DNA of 64,000 nt from Bradyrhizobium sp. (GTDB lineage Bacteria; Pseudomonadota; Alphaproteobacteria; Rhizobiales; Xanthobacteraceae), in contig NZ_JAURXB010000023.1 in the NCBI RefSeq assembly GCF_030654605.1, forward strand, positions 36,351 through 100,350, written 5' to 3'. The position numbers were made by a program, and so were the translations under genes. Positions 17,801-25,697 of the stretch are shown here, in pieces. A model generated the notes under the pieces. That model saw only the letters and a list, made by a program, of their open reading frames with translations. It was not told the DNA's origin and searched no databases. The first letter of the stretch is position 1; every line of letters begins with the position of its first letter.

Positions 17801-18001
17801 GGCGACCTGGGTCTGCATTTCCGCAGCGGTGGCGCCCGGCCAGATCGCGGAGACGTTGACCACCTTGACCGTGAAGAACGGGTCCTCGGCGCGGCCGAGC
17901 TTCTGGTAGGAGAAGAAGCCGGCGGCGCCGAGCGCGATCACCAGGAACAGGATCAGCGCGGGGTGGCTGACCGCCCAGCCCGAGAGATTGAAGTGTTTCA
18001 T
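14861..18001 (-). CDS. RND efflux pump inner-membrane transporter
   Basis: About 1046 aa, the full length of an AcrB-type RND permease driven by the proton gradient. TM1 is ALILFLVIALGAAGFFSYQKLG. The proton-relay aspartates lie in GLLVDDAIIAVEMMVVKMEQG, and the second repeat contains LLGLIALAGMIMRNAVILVDQIETDVLAG. The pore-domain porter motifs PYLFYMLRKKLVDVQGQLPTGL are typical of the multidrug and heavy-solute HAE-type branch lacking AcrB's extra loops. The start at 18001 follows GGAGAGTGAG; the ORF-track start adds 11 residues. It pairs with the lipoprotein adaptor upstream. No outer-membrane factor gene is adjacent, so a shared TolC-like channel is likely. Confidence 0.94.
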   Translation of the reverse strand: MKHFNLSGWAVSHPALILFLVIALGAAGFFSYQKLGRAEDPFFTVKVVNVSAIWPGATAAEMQTQVADPIEKKLQELPYFEKVQTYSKPSFTAMQVTFKDSTPPKDVPYLFYMLRKKLVDVQGQLPTGLLGPTVNDEFSDVDSILYMMTGDGADFAQLKKAAEGMRQRLLKVPGVTKVNLYGAQEERIFVEFSHAKLATLGITPQALFDSLAKQNNVVPAGTVETSSQRVPLRVTGALDGVKAVAETPVESNGRVFRLGDIATVTRGFVDPPTFVARQEGKPALGVGVVTAKGANVLELGKEVENATNEFMKAVPQGIQVEQIADQPKVVERAVGEFVRSFIEALAIVLFVSFVALGWRTGIVVALSVPLVLAIVFIVMNAMSIDLHRITLGALIIALGLLVDDAIIAVEMMVVKMEQGWDRMRAASFAWESTAFPMLTGTLVTAVGFLPIGFANSAVGEYAGGIFWIVAIALVASWFVAVIFTPYIGVKLLPNITVHHNHDPHAVYETRFYRILRSMIQWCVDHRIKVVLATVAVFALSIVGFGHVQQQFFPLSERPELFLQLRLPEGTAFNVTEKSVKAAEGLLKDDKDIATYTSYVGQGSPRFWLGLNPQLPNEAFAEIVIISRDVDARERIKARLEKAVGEGVLSEARVRIDRFNFGPPVGFPVQFRVIGPDPNTVRDIAYRVRDVVRQNPNVIDPQLDWNEQSPYLKLVVDQDRARALGLTPQDVSQALAMLISGAPVTTIRDGIEKVGVVARAVPSERLDLGRVGDLTVTSRNGVAVPLTQIAKIEYAHEEPIIWRRNRDMAITVRGDVVDGVQAPDVTSEISPKLQEIRDSLPAAYRIEAGGAFEESAKGNASIFVLFPLMVIVMLTLLMIQLQSFSRLILVFLTAPLGIIGASLGLNVANQPFGFVALLGLIALAGMIMRNAVILVDQIETDVLAGLSRKEAIVEATVRRARPVVLTALAAILAMIPLSRSAFWGPMAITIMGGLFVATFLTLLYLPGLYALWFRKSLEERGTAEKVDVAPQHESDKQLAFPLAEAAE

Positions 18002-18040
18002 CTCACTCTCCATTGATCGACGCGCAGTACCCAATTGAAT

Positions 18041-18119
18041 TCGTCATTGCGAGCGAAGCGAAGCAATCCATGGGGCTGGAAGATGGATTGCTTCGTCGCT
18101 GCGCTCCTCGCAATGACGA
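18041..18119. repeat. Interspersed palindromic element (CGTCATTGCGAG type)
   Basis: TCGTCATTGCGAGCGAAGCGAAGCAATCCA and its near-complement TGGATTGCTTCGTCGCTGCGCTCCTCGCAATGACGA flank a short spacer. It sits inside the efflux operon between the adaptor and pump genes, where a hairpin could tune the ratio of adaptor to pump. Same family as 14131-14219. Confidence 0.85.
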
Positions 18120-18126
18120 AACGATT

Positions 18127-19233
18127 TCAGAACGACAGCGACGACACGACCCTGACCTTCTGGGCCGGGTCGAGTTTTTGCACGCCGAGCACGACGGCTT
18201 TCGAGCCTTCATCGACGCCGCCGGAAATCACGACGTCGTTGCTCTCGTAGGATTTCACGGTGACGGCCTTCAGGGTCACGCCGCCCTTGTCGTCGACGAT
18301 ATAGAGCGAGGGATTGCCGCCCTGGCTGTACAGCGCCGACAGCGGCAGCCGCGCCACGCTCGACGTGGCGGGATCGGCCAGCGTCAGCGTCGCGGTCATG
18401 CCGAGCGAGACGCTGTCGCCGGCGTCCGGCAGCGAGAATTTCGCCAGATAAGTGCGCGTCGCGGGATCGGCCGCGGGCGCGATCTCGCGCAGCTTCGCGG
18501 CATACTTCTTGTTGGGTTCGGACCACAGGCTGACGCTGGCCGTGCCCTGTTTGGCGCGGCCGACCAGCGTTTCCGGAATCGCGACCACGGCTTCCTTTTC
18601 CGTAACGCGCGCCACCCGGACCGCGGTCTGCCCCGCCGCGACCACCTGGCCGGCATCGATCAGGGTCGCGGTGACGACGCCGCGGGTGTCGGCGACCAGC
18701 GTGGCATAGGAAAGACTGTTCCTGGTAAGTTCGACCGAGCGCTCGGCGCGATTGAACCGCGCGCGGGCTTCGTCGGCGGCGGCGCGTGCCTGATCCATCT
18801 GCGCCTCGGTGGTCCAGCCTTTGGCACGCAGATCCCTGGCACGCTGCTCGGAAGCGGTGGCTTGCGCCTGCACGCCGGTGGCAGCGCGGAATTCCGCCTC
18901 GGATTGCTCGGCCTGCAGCTTCAGATCGACTTCATCGAGGGTGGCCAGCGGCTGGCCGACATCGACGGTCTGGCCGACCTCGACCAGGCGTTTTGCCACC
19001 TTGCCGGGGACCCGAAAGCCCATGTCGGTCTCGATCCGGGGCTTGATGGTGCCCACAAAACTGCGCTCCGGCGATTCCGGCTTGTACTGCACCGTCGCCA
19101 CCAGCACGGGACGTCCGGGAGCGGCCTTTTCCGCCACCTTCTCGTTGCAACCGGTCAGGGCGATCGCCACAGCGGCCAGTGAGAGGCCCGCTAAGAATTT
19201 GGAATAGCTCGACAAAATGTGACGGGCGAACAT
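18127..19233 (-). CDS. RND periplasmic adaptor lipoprotein (membrane fusion protein)
   Basis: About 368 aa. The signal peptide ends in a lipobox, LTGC (ALTGCNEKVAEK), so the mature protein is a periplasmic lipoprotein. It has the lipoyl/biotinyl-like half motifs (RVPGKVAKRLVEVGQTVDVGQPLATLDEVDLKLQ and LVADTRGVVTATLIDAGQVVAAGQTAVRVA), a central alpha-hairpin (QAEQSEAEFRAATGVQAQATASEQRARDLRAKG...) and a C-terminal beta-barrel. ATG at 19233 is chosen because GAGGGA lies about 8 nt upstream; the ORF-track start at 19290 would begin inside the promoter. It is the first gene of the efflux operon. Confidence 0.92.
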   Translation of the reverse strand: MFARHILSSYSKFLAGLSLAAVAIALTGCNEKVAEKAAPGRPVLVATVQYKPESPERSFVGTIKPRIETDMGFRVPGKVAKRLVEVGQTVDVGQPLATLDEVDLKLQAEQSEAEFRAATGVQAQATASEQRARDLRAKGWTTEAQMDQARAAADEARARFNRAERSVELTRNSLSYATLVADTRGVVTATLIDAGQVVAAGQTAVRVARVTEKEAVVAIPETLVGRAKQGTASVSLWSEPNKKYAAKLREIAPAADPATRTYLAKFSLPDAGDSVSLGMTATLTLADPATSSVARLPLSALYSQGGNPSLYIVDDKGGVTLKAVTVKSYESNDVVISGGVDEGSKAVVLGVQKLDPAQKVRVVSSLSF

Positions 19234-19261
19234 GCTGGCTTCCCTCGATGACATGATGGGC

Positions 19262-19301
19262 AGTGTCGAATGTCTAGTGACGATTGTCAATATTCGTCAC
19301 T
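19262..19301 (-). promoter_or_regulatory. Efflux operon promoter overlapping an inverted-repeat operator
   Basis: The 26-bp inverted repeat AGTGACGA-N10-TCGTCACT spans 19276-19301. On the minus strand a TTGACA -35 (19285-19290) sits inside it, followed 17 bp later by a weak -10, GACACT (19262-19267). Such overlap is the classic geometry for TetR repression, and the TetR gene closes the same operon. The binding claim is inferred. Confidence 0.6.
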
Positions 19302-19697
19302 GATCATGATTTCGTGAGCTGTCCGGCTGGTTAAGGGCGCGCCAAGACCGCCCGCCGCCGGCGAATGGCGGGGATGGCCCCCGCGTCGTGCGACCTGCGT
19401 CTGCGCAAAACCTGCACGACAATCCGCAAATCCTGATCATCCCGCACATCAGCCCTGCCAAAGCGGACCCCATGCTCGGATCATGGGGAATATCATCATC
19501 GTCAGCTTCAGACCCTCGCGACTGCCTCGGCGGCTGCTCAATGACGGCTGGTGGCTGGAAACGCCGGCCGCCCCTCGCTCGATGATCGCCTTTCCGAAGC
19601 GCAACGCCGCCACGCCCGAGACCCGGTCCAGGCCCAAGCTCAAGTCCAAGCCCCGGGTTCGCCACCTCACTCTCGTCACGTCAGGGAAATGAACACC
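19302..19697. other. Intergenic region without a recognisable gene
   Basis: About 400 bp between the divergent efflux operon and the DUF4153 gene. The short ORFs here are Arg/Pro-rich shadow frames. It presumably holds the promoter of the plus-strand DUF4153-CreBC operon; no clear -35/-10 pair or operator was identified. Confidence 0.5.
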
Positions 19698-21212
19698 ATG
19701 TCGATTGCGACCGCGTCCGACTTCGCTCCGGCTCCCGCGCGCCCGCTGGTCACGCCGCTGCTGCTCGCCGCCGGCTGCGTCGCGCTGGCCGACTGGCTGT
19801 TCTACGGCTGGCAGATCGGCATCTCGCTGGCGCTGTTTCTGGCGGCGCTCGGCATCGCCGGCGTCGCCGGCAATCGCGTGAAAGCAACCCGCAAGATCCG
19901 GATCATCATGACCTCGGTATTCATTGCCGGACTGCTGGCCCCTATCGAGGACGTCAACCTCCTCTCGGTTCTCTTGAGTTCGCTGGCAACAGCGCTGTTC
20001 GTCCTCGCGATGACCGCACCCGCGGGGCCGTCCTGGCAAAGGCAGTTGTTGGAAGCCGTGACGGTACCCCTACGCGGTCCATTTCGATTGGCAGGCGATC
20101 TGTTCGCCGGACTCCGGCACATGACGGCGTGGACGCCCGGATGGCTCGGCTGGCTGGTGGGCTGGATCGTTCCACTGAGCATCTTTGCATTGTTCCTCGG
20201 TCTGCTGTCGTCGGCGAATCCACTTATCGAACATCGGGTGATGCAGATCGATCCGCGCGTTCTGTTCCGGCATTTCGAGTTTTCGCGGACCCTCTTCTGG
20301 CTGCTGATCGCCTGCGCCATCTGGCCGCTGATCCATCGTCGCATCAGACCGCAGCCGGTTCGACAAGCCGAGCCCGTCGTCGCCGCCACCGTGCGCGCGG
20401 CTCCGGACTATCTGCTCGGCGTCCAGGCCATGTCGCGCTCGCTGATCCTGTTCAATGCGCTGTTCGCGCTGCAGAGTGGACTCGATCTCGTCTATCTCTG
20501 GGGCGGCGCGACCCTGCCCGACGGCATGAGCTACGCGCATTATGCCCACCGCGGCGCCTATCCCCTGATCGCGACCGCGCTGCTCGCCGCCGGCTTCGTC
20601 CTGATCGCGATGCGGCCGGGCGGACCTGCGGAGCAATCCAGGCTGATCCGCCCGCTGGTGCTGGCATGGATCGGACAGAACATCCTCCTCGTCATCTCGT
20701 CGATCTTCCGGCTCGACCTCTATGTCGCCGCTTACTCGCTCACCTTTCTGCGGCTCGCGGCCTTCATCTGGATGCTGCTGGTGGCCACGGGACTGTGCTT
20801 GATCCTGATCCAGATCATCAAGCGAAAGCCGGTTTCCTGGCTGGTCACCGCGAACGCCGTATCGCTGGCGCTGGTGCTGTACGGGTGCTGCTTCATCAAC
20901 GCGCCGAGGCTGGTGGCAGCCTACAACGTGGCGCACTCGCGGGAAGCCGGTGGCACCGGTCCCTGGCTCGACAAGGACTATCTGCATTCGCTGGGTCCAG
21001 AGGTCTTACCCGTCCTCGAACCGCACTTGCCGCAGATTCCGGCGCTCCAGTCCACGGTTTCAAAATTGCGGGCCGGTCCCGACATTTGCGAGAACCGGCG
21101 GCGGCGTTCGGAAAACTGGCGAGCCATGGATTTTCGGACATGGCGCCTGCAACGATATTTGGCTAACAATCCCGGCATGGCGCAAAAACCCCTCGACGGC
21201 GACAAAGGCTAG
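19698..21212 (+). CDS. Multi-pass membrane protein, DUF4153/DUF4173 family
   Basis: About 504 aa with around eleven predicted transmembrane helices (for example PLLLAAGCVALADWLFYGWQ, IIMTSVFIAGLLAPI, LGWLVGWIVPLSIFALFLGLLSS) and a conserved mid-region, ANPLIEHRVMQIDPRVLFRHFEFSRTLFWLLIACAIWPLI. The family is of unknown function. Start MSIATASDFAP at 19698 has AGGGA 10 nt upstream; the 50 earlier residues in the ORF track are shadow sequence. It ends 5 bp before a response regulator gene, forming an operon with the CreBC-like system, so it may be the membrane effector or sensor partner of that system. Confidence 0.88.
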   Translation: MSIATASDFAPAPARPLVTPLLLAAGCVALADWLFYGWQIGISLALFLAALGIAGVAGNRVKATRKIRIIMTSVFIAGLLAPIEDVNLLSVLLSSLATALFVLAMTAPAGPSWQRQLLEAVTVPLRGPFRLAGDLFAGLRHMTAWTPGWLGWLVGWIVPLSIFALFLGLLSSANPLIEHRVMQIDPRVLFRHFEFSRTLFWLLIACAIWPLIHRRIRPQPVRQAEPVVAATVRAAPDYLLGVQAMSRSLILFNALFALQSGLDLVYLWGGATLPDGMSYAHYAHRGAYPLIATALLAAGFVLIAMRPGGPAEQSRLIRPLVLAWIGQNILLVISSIFRLDLYVAAYSLTFLRLAAFIWMLLVATGLCLILIQIIKRKPVSWLVTANAVSLALVLYGCCFINAPRLVAAYNVAHSREAGGTGPWLDKDYLHSLGPEVLPVLEPHLPQIPALQSTVSKLRAGPDICENRRRRSENWRAMDFRTWRLQRYLANNPGMAQKPLDGDKG

Positions 21213-21217
21213 CGAAC

Positions 21218-21916
21218 GTGGCTCATTCCATTCTCGTCGTCGACGACGACCCCCATATCCGCGACGTCGTGCGCTTCGCATTCGAGAAGACCGGCATGGC
21301 GATTTCCATTGCGCAAGACGGCAAGGAGGCGCTGGCCCGGTTCGACCGCAACGTCCACGACCTCATCGTGCTCGACATCGGCATGCCTGAAATGGACGGG
21401 CTGGAGGTCTGCCGCCAGATCCGGAAGACCTCGGATACGCCGATCCTGTTCCTGTCGGCGCGCGACGAGGAGATCGATCGCATCCTCGGCCTCGAAATCG
21501 GCGGCGACGACTATGTGACAAAGCCGTTCAGTCCGCGCGAACTGGTGGCGCGGGTGAATGCTATCCTGCGGCGGACGCGAAATACCCCGGCGCCGGTGGA
21601 AAGCAAGGCCATGAACCATGGCGGGCTCACGCTCGATCCGGACGCACGCACCGCGAGCTTCAAGGAGACACCGATTGCGCTGACGGCGCTGGAATTCTCC
21701 ATCCTGCGCACGATGCTGGCGCGGCCGGGTTTTGTCTTTACGCGCGAGTTGATCCTCGATGCCGCCTATGCCGGCAATATTCATGTTGCGGACCGCACCA
21801 TCGACAGCCATGTCAGGAACATCCGCGCAAAATTTGCCGGCGCCGGCTGCGAGTCCGCGATCGAGACCGTCCATGGCGTCGGCTTCAAGCTGGGACGCTG
21901 CGAGGCCGCGCGTTGA
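21218..21916 (+). CDS. OmpR-family response regulator (CreB-like)
   Basis: 232 aa. The receiver domain has the acidic pocket VVDDD (D9-D11), phospho-acceptor D53 (LIVLDIGMPEMDG), S80 and K102 (YVTKPFSPREL). The C-terminal winged helix of OmpR/PhoB type contains LTALEFSILRTMLARPGFVFTRELILDAAY and TIDSHVRNIRAKF. It is encoded between the DUF4153 protein and the histidine kinase, whose TTG start overlaps this stop as TTGA. Targets unknown; autoregulation of this four-gene operon is plausible. Confidence 0.94.
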   Translation: MAHSILVVDDDPHIRDVVRFAFEKTGMAISIAQDGKEALARFDRNVHDLIVLDIGMPEMDGLEVCRQIRKTSDTPILFLSARDEEIDRILGLEIGGDDYVTKPFSPRELVARVNAILRRTRNTPAPVESKAMNHGGLTLDPDARTASFKETPIALTALEFSILRTMLARPGFVFTRELILDAAYAGNIHVADRTIDSHVRNIRAKFAGAGCESAIETVHGVGFKLGRCEAAR

Positions 21917-23520
21917 GCGAGCAAGGGGCCAACACCAGCCGGAAATGGCGACCAAGCCTCAGTCTTGTCGTCTTCGTCGTTCTCACCAGCGTGCTCGTGC
22001 TGCCGCTGTTCAGCATCTACTTCCTGAAAGTCTACCAGAACCAGCTGATCCAGCAGGCCGAAGCCGAGCTGATTGCGCAAGGCGCCGCGCTCGCCGCCAC
22101 CTTCCGCCGCGAGGTGGAGACCGGAATTCCGCCAGGTGTTGCGCTCGGCGCCAGGGTCCCGCCTGCCGCGCCAAAACCATCCGAGGAGCCGTATCAGCCG
22201 ATCTGGCCCGAACTCGAACTGGTCAGCGACAGCGTGCTGCCGCCGCGACCCGCGGCGCGCCCGCCAACGGCGCCGGCCGATCCCGCCTTCGCCGCGCTTG
22301 GCGCGCGCATGGCGCCGGATCTGGTCGCCACCCAGAAGGTGACGCTGGCCGGCTTCCGGCTGCTCGATCCCAACGGCGTCGTGATCGCCGGCCGCGAGGA
22401 AGTCGGGCTGTCTCTGGCGCATCTGGAGGAAGTGAGCGAGGCGCTGCAAGGCCGCTTCAAGGGCGTGCTGCGGGTGCGCATCTCCAAGAACGAACAGCCC
22501 TCGCTCTATTCGATGAGCCGCGGCACCGGGATGCGCATCTTTACCGCCATGCCGGTAATGGTGCGCGACCAGGTCGCCGGCGTGGTCTATGCATCGCGTA
22601 CGCCGAGCAACGTCTTCCGTGACCTGTACGCACAGCGCACCAAGGTCATTCTCGCTATCCTGTCGATGATCCTGCCCACGCTGCTGATCGGGGTGTTGTT
22701 TCACCGCACCATCACCGGGCCGATGCGCGAGTTGGTCGAGCGCACCAATCTGGTCGGCAAGGGCGATCGCGACGCACTGCGGCCGCTGAAGCGCCACGGC
22801 ACTAGCGAGATCGCCCTGTTGTCGCAGAGTTTTCTGGATATGGCGCGGCGGCTGAACACGCGCTCCAGCTTCATCTCGACCTTCGCCACCCATGTCTCGC
22901 ACGAGTTGAAATCGCCGCTCACCTCGATCAAGGGCGCGGCTGAACTGCTGCGCGAGGACGTCGATGCGCCCGACATGGACGATGCGGACCGGCGCAAGTT
23001 TCTCGACAACATCATTGCCGACGCCGACCGGCTGGGAACGATCGCGGGCCGCTTGCGCGATTTCGCCCGAGCGGAAAACCCCGTCGCGCTCGGCGCGGCA
23101 AACCTGTCGGTCGCGGTCGCGGGCCTGCGTTCGGCCTTTCCCGCGCTCGATGTCCGCGCCAGCGGCGACCTCGATACGCCGATGCGGATCTCCGAGGACA
23201 ATGTCCTGATCATTTTGTCCAATCTGGCCGACAACGCCGTGCATCACGGCAGTTCATCGCTCGATGTATCGGCGACGCGGCAGGGCGATCAGCTGAAAGT
23301 CACCGTCAGCGATGACGGCGAAGGCGTCTCTCCCAACAACCGGGCCCGGATCTTCGACAGCTTCTTCACCACCAGGCGCGACAGCGGCGGCACCGGGATG
23401 GGGCTGGCCATCGTGCGCGCGATGCTCGACGCCCACGGCGGCGCGGTCAGGCTGATCGAATCCGATCACGGGACCGCCTTCGAGCTGACATTTCCCCTGA
23501 CCGACGCCGCGGCCTCCTGA
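21913..23520 (+). CDS. Sensor histidine kinase (CreC-like)
   Basis: 535 aa. TM1 is about residues 17-39 (LSLVVFVVLTSVLVLPLFSIYFL) and TM2 about 245-265, enclosing a roughly 200-residue periplasmic sensor with a Pro-rich linker (PPRPAARPPTAPADP). A HAMP region follows (HRTITGPMRELVERTNLV). The H-box is FATHVSHELKSPLTSIKG, with H330 the phosphorylation site, followed by the N box (NLADNAVHH), G1 (DDGEGVS) and G2 (GGTGMGLAI). The start is TTG, overlapping the response regulator stop by 4 bp. Ligand unknown. Confidence 0.94.
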   Translation: MSEQGANTSRKWRPSLSLVVFVVLTSVLVLPLFSIYFLKVYQNQLIQQAEAELIAQGAALAATFRREVETGIPPGVALGARVPPAAPKPSEEPYQPIWPELELVSDSVLPPRPAARPPTAPADPAFAALGARMAPDLVATQKVTLAGFRLLDPNGVVIAGREEVGLSLAHLEEVSEALQGRFKGVLRVRISKNEQPSLYSMSRGTGMRIFTAMPVMVRDQVAGVVYASRTPSNVFRDLYAQRTKVILAILSMILPTLLIGVLFHRTITGPMRELVERTNLVGKGDRDALRPLKRHGTSEIALLSQSFLDMARRLNTRSSFISTFATHVSHELKSPLTSIKGAAELLREDVDAPDMDDADRRKFLDNIIADADRLGTIAGRLRDFARAENPVALGAANLSVAVAGLRSAFPALDVRASGDLDTPMRISEDNVLIILSNLADNAVHHGSSSLDVSATRQGDQLKVTVSDDGEGVSPNNRARIFDSFFTTRRDSGGTGMGLAIVRAMLDAHGGAVRLIESDHGTAFELTFPLTDAAAS

Positions 23521-23981
23521 TGCCCGGCGTTTCGATCGACTGCGACAGACAAACGCGAAAATCCCTCACCATCGCCCGCGCCGGCCTGTGCCTTGCCATC
23601 ATCGCCAGCGGCCTCGCCTTGCGCGGATGGGGACTTGGCCTCGGCCTGCCCGCCTTCGTCGTCAAGTATGGCGGCTCGGTGTTGTGGGGAACGATGGTGT
23701 TCTTTCTGCTGGCGATGGCGGCTTCAACGCTTTCCCGGCCGCGCATCGCGCTGGTCGCTGCCGTGATCGCCATCGGCGTCGAACTGTTCCGGCTGGTGCA
23801 TTTTCCCTGGCTCGACGCGTTTCGGCTGACCCTGCCGGGCGCGCTGCTGCTCGGCCGTATTTTTTCGATGTGGAATATGGTCGCGTATGGCGTCGGGATT
23901 GCTTTGGGAGTGTCGTTCGATCATCTCGCCATGTCCGCCCGTCCAGGACCAGCGTCGGATAGCCCTCACTCCGCCAGCTGA
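23520..23981 (+). CDS. DUF2809 family membrane protein
   Basis: 153 aa with four predicted transmembrane helices and the family signature GLPAFVVKYGGSVLWGTMVFFLLA and ELFRLVHFPWLDAFRLTLPGALLLGRIFSMWNMVAYGVG. The start overlaps the histidine kinase stop (TGATG), so it is co-translated with the two-component system. Its 3' end overlaps the convergent YcaQ-like gene by 16 bp. Function unknown; the tight coupling suggests a role in the same signalling unit. Confidence 0.88.
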   Translation: MPGVSIDCDRQTRKSLTIARAGLCLAIIASGLALRGWGLGLGLPAFVVKYGGSVLWGTMVFFLLAMAASTLSRPRIALVAAVIAIGVELFRLVHFPWLDAFRLTLPGALLLGRIFSMWNMVAYGVGIALGVSFDHLAMSARPGPASDSPHSAS

Positions 23982-25135
23982 AACCGCTCGAAGCGATGCA
24001 GTTCCTGCTCGATGCGCGTCTTCAGATCCTTGCGCGCGCCCCTGGCCGCTCCCGCGCCGACCCAGCTCCATTTCTGCACCAGCAGTTTGCGGCTCTTGCG
24101 GTCGGTCTTCAGATCGAGGGCTGCGACGATATTGTCGCCGACCAGCACCGGCAGCGCGAAGTAGCCGAACACCCGCTTCTCCTTCGGCACATAGGCCTCG
24201 AAGCGGTGGCCATAGTCGAAGAAAAGTTCGGTGCGCTTGCGCTGGATGATCAGGGGATCGAACGGGGAGAGGATGTGGACCTGATCGGAAGCGCTGCCCC
24301 TCCCGCTCTCCAGCGTCGCGGGCTCCGCCCAATGCTCCTGTTTGCCGGCGCCTTCAAGCGCGATCGGCACCAGCTCGTTGCGGCGGACCCGCGTCTGGAT
24401 CATTCGCCGGATCGCCGGCTTGCTCGGGGCATCGAGATGGCAGATCGAATCCACGCTCACGATACCCTGCACGCGCAAGGCGCGGTCGAGCAGATAGGCG
24501 GTGGTGTCGCTCACCGAGGCCGGCTTTGGCGGCTTGTCCCAGCCGAAGTGCCGCGTCATCAGGTCGTAGGTTTTCAGCATGCCGATGCGTTCGGAGATCG
24601 TCAGCATGCCGGTGTAGAACAACAGCTGCAGCGCCCGCTTCGAGGGTTTGCGGCTGGCCCACAGATGCTCCTTGTCGACCAGCACGTCGTCGTCGATGTC
24701 ACGGATGGTCAGCGCGCCGCCGCGCCGGATCAGCCGCAGCACCTTGCGCAAATCCGCCGGTTTGACCGAGGTCAGCCATTTGTGGCCCTCGCGCTTGTGG
24801 CGCCGCATCGCCGGGAGAAAGAAGCGCAGATCCTTCGACGGCACATAGGACAGCGCGTGTGTCCAGTATTCGAACACGCTCTTGTCGACGCTCTGGGCCT
24901 GCCGCAGATCGGCGCGGCGGTATTCGGGAATCCGGTTCCACAGAATATGATGGTGACAGCGCTCAATTACGTTGATGGTGTCGATCTGCACATAGCCGAG
25001 ATGCGCCACAGCGGCGGCGGTCGCCTGCGGCCCCTCGCCGAATGGTGCGGCTACGTCGAGCCGCTGGGCGCGCAGCCAAATCCGGCGGGCCTCGGTCGTG
25101 CTCAGGGGCTGGGAGGGGCTTGCAGTACGGGGCAT
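23966..25135 (-). CDS. YcaQ/AlkZ-like DNA glycosylase (HTH_42 family)
   Basis: About 389 aa winged-helix protein of the family formerly DUF1006. The segment AHLGYVQIDTINVIERCHHHILWNRIPEYRR contains the QxD catalytic-type motif (QID) of the YcaQ branch, as opposed to QxQ of AlkZ. The C-terminal part has HILSPFDPLIIQRKRTELFFDYGHRFEAYVPKEKRVFGYFALPVL. E. coli YcaQ unhooks interstrand DNA crosslinks and excises alkylated purines, so a role in alkylation or crosslink repair is likely. Start MPRTASPSQPLS at 25135; the ORF-track extension overlaps the next gene. Confidence 0.88.
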   Translation of the reverse strand: MPRTASPSQPLSTTEARRIWLRAQRLDVAAPFGEGPQATAAAVAHLGYVQIDTINVIERCHHHILWNRIPEYRRADLRQAQSVDKSVFEYWTHALSYVPSKDLRFFLPAMRRHKREGHKWLTSVKPADLRKVLRLIRRGGALTIRDIDDDVLVDKEHLWASRKPSKRALQLLFYTGMLTISERIGMLKTYDLMTRHFGWDKPPKPASVSDTTAYLLDRALRVQGIVSVDSICHLDAPSKPAIRRMIQTRVRRNELVPIALEGAGKQEHWAEPATLESGRGSASDQVHILSPFDPLIIQRKRTELFFDYGHRFEAYVPKEKRVFGYFALPVLVGDNIVAALDLKTDRKSRKLLVQKWSWVGAGAARGARKDLKTRIEQELHRFERFQLAE

Positions 25136-25208
25136 CGCGCGGGAATGTAGCCGGATTCGCGGGCGCGCGATATTCGAGGGCGAGGCGTGCTTGCCAGGCT
25201 CAGCCCGG

Positions 25209-25520
25209 TCACCGCTTCGGCGGGGCGCCAATCGAGCCCGTCGCGATCTCGGCGTCGCACGACGCCCTGCCGCGTACCGGGGCCTGGCAGCGATAGACAT
25301 GGCCGGTGAGACGGTCGATCAGCCAGGCGCTTTCCTCGGTCGGGCTCTCCATGCCGACATAGCGGGAGCCGAGCGCCGTGATCAGCGTCGACAGCAGGAT
25401 CGCCGCCGCGATCATGGCCGCGCCGATCAGGACCGGCATCGAACCAGTGGAACCCGCCTGATCCGGTCGGCCGGCGCGGTACCCCTGATAGTCATATTGC
25501 CTTTTGGCTGATGGAAACAC
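25209..25520 (-). CDS. Small membrane protein, hypothetical (103 aa)
   Basis: One strong transmembrane segment, MPVLIGAAMIAAAILLSTLITALGSRYVGM, is preceded by a polar N-terminus (YDYQGYRAGRPDQAGSTGS). A C-terminal extracytoplasmic part contains LIDRLTGHVYRCQAPVRGRASCDAEIATG, with two Cys that could form a disulfide. The GTG start at 25520 is not well supported; the ATG at 25439, directly before the TM helix, is an alternative giving 76 aa. The phrase LIDRLTGHVYRCQ resembles short envelope proteins of Bradyrhizobium. No function is recognised. Confidence 0.65.
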   Translation of the reverse strand: MFPSAKRQYDYQGYRAGRPDQAGSTGSMPVLIGAAMIAAAILLSTLITALGSRYVGMESPTEESAWLIDRLTGHVYRCQAPVRGRASCDAEIATGSIGAPPKR

Positions 25521-25697
25521 ACGGATCCTGCGTCGCTGGTTTGCGGTCTGCTCTGTAGGCGATATTTCTGGCGGCCTATCTGGCCGATTTGTTGTTCGCA
25601 GCTCGGCACCGCGGCGACGGCATTGCGACAGGGATCGAGGCGATCAGCCCGCCGGCAGCTCCTTCGACATGAGCACGGCAGCCGCGAACTGAAGACG

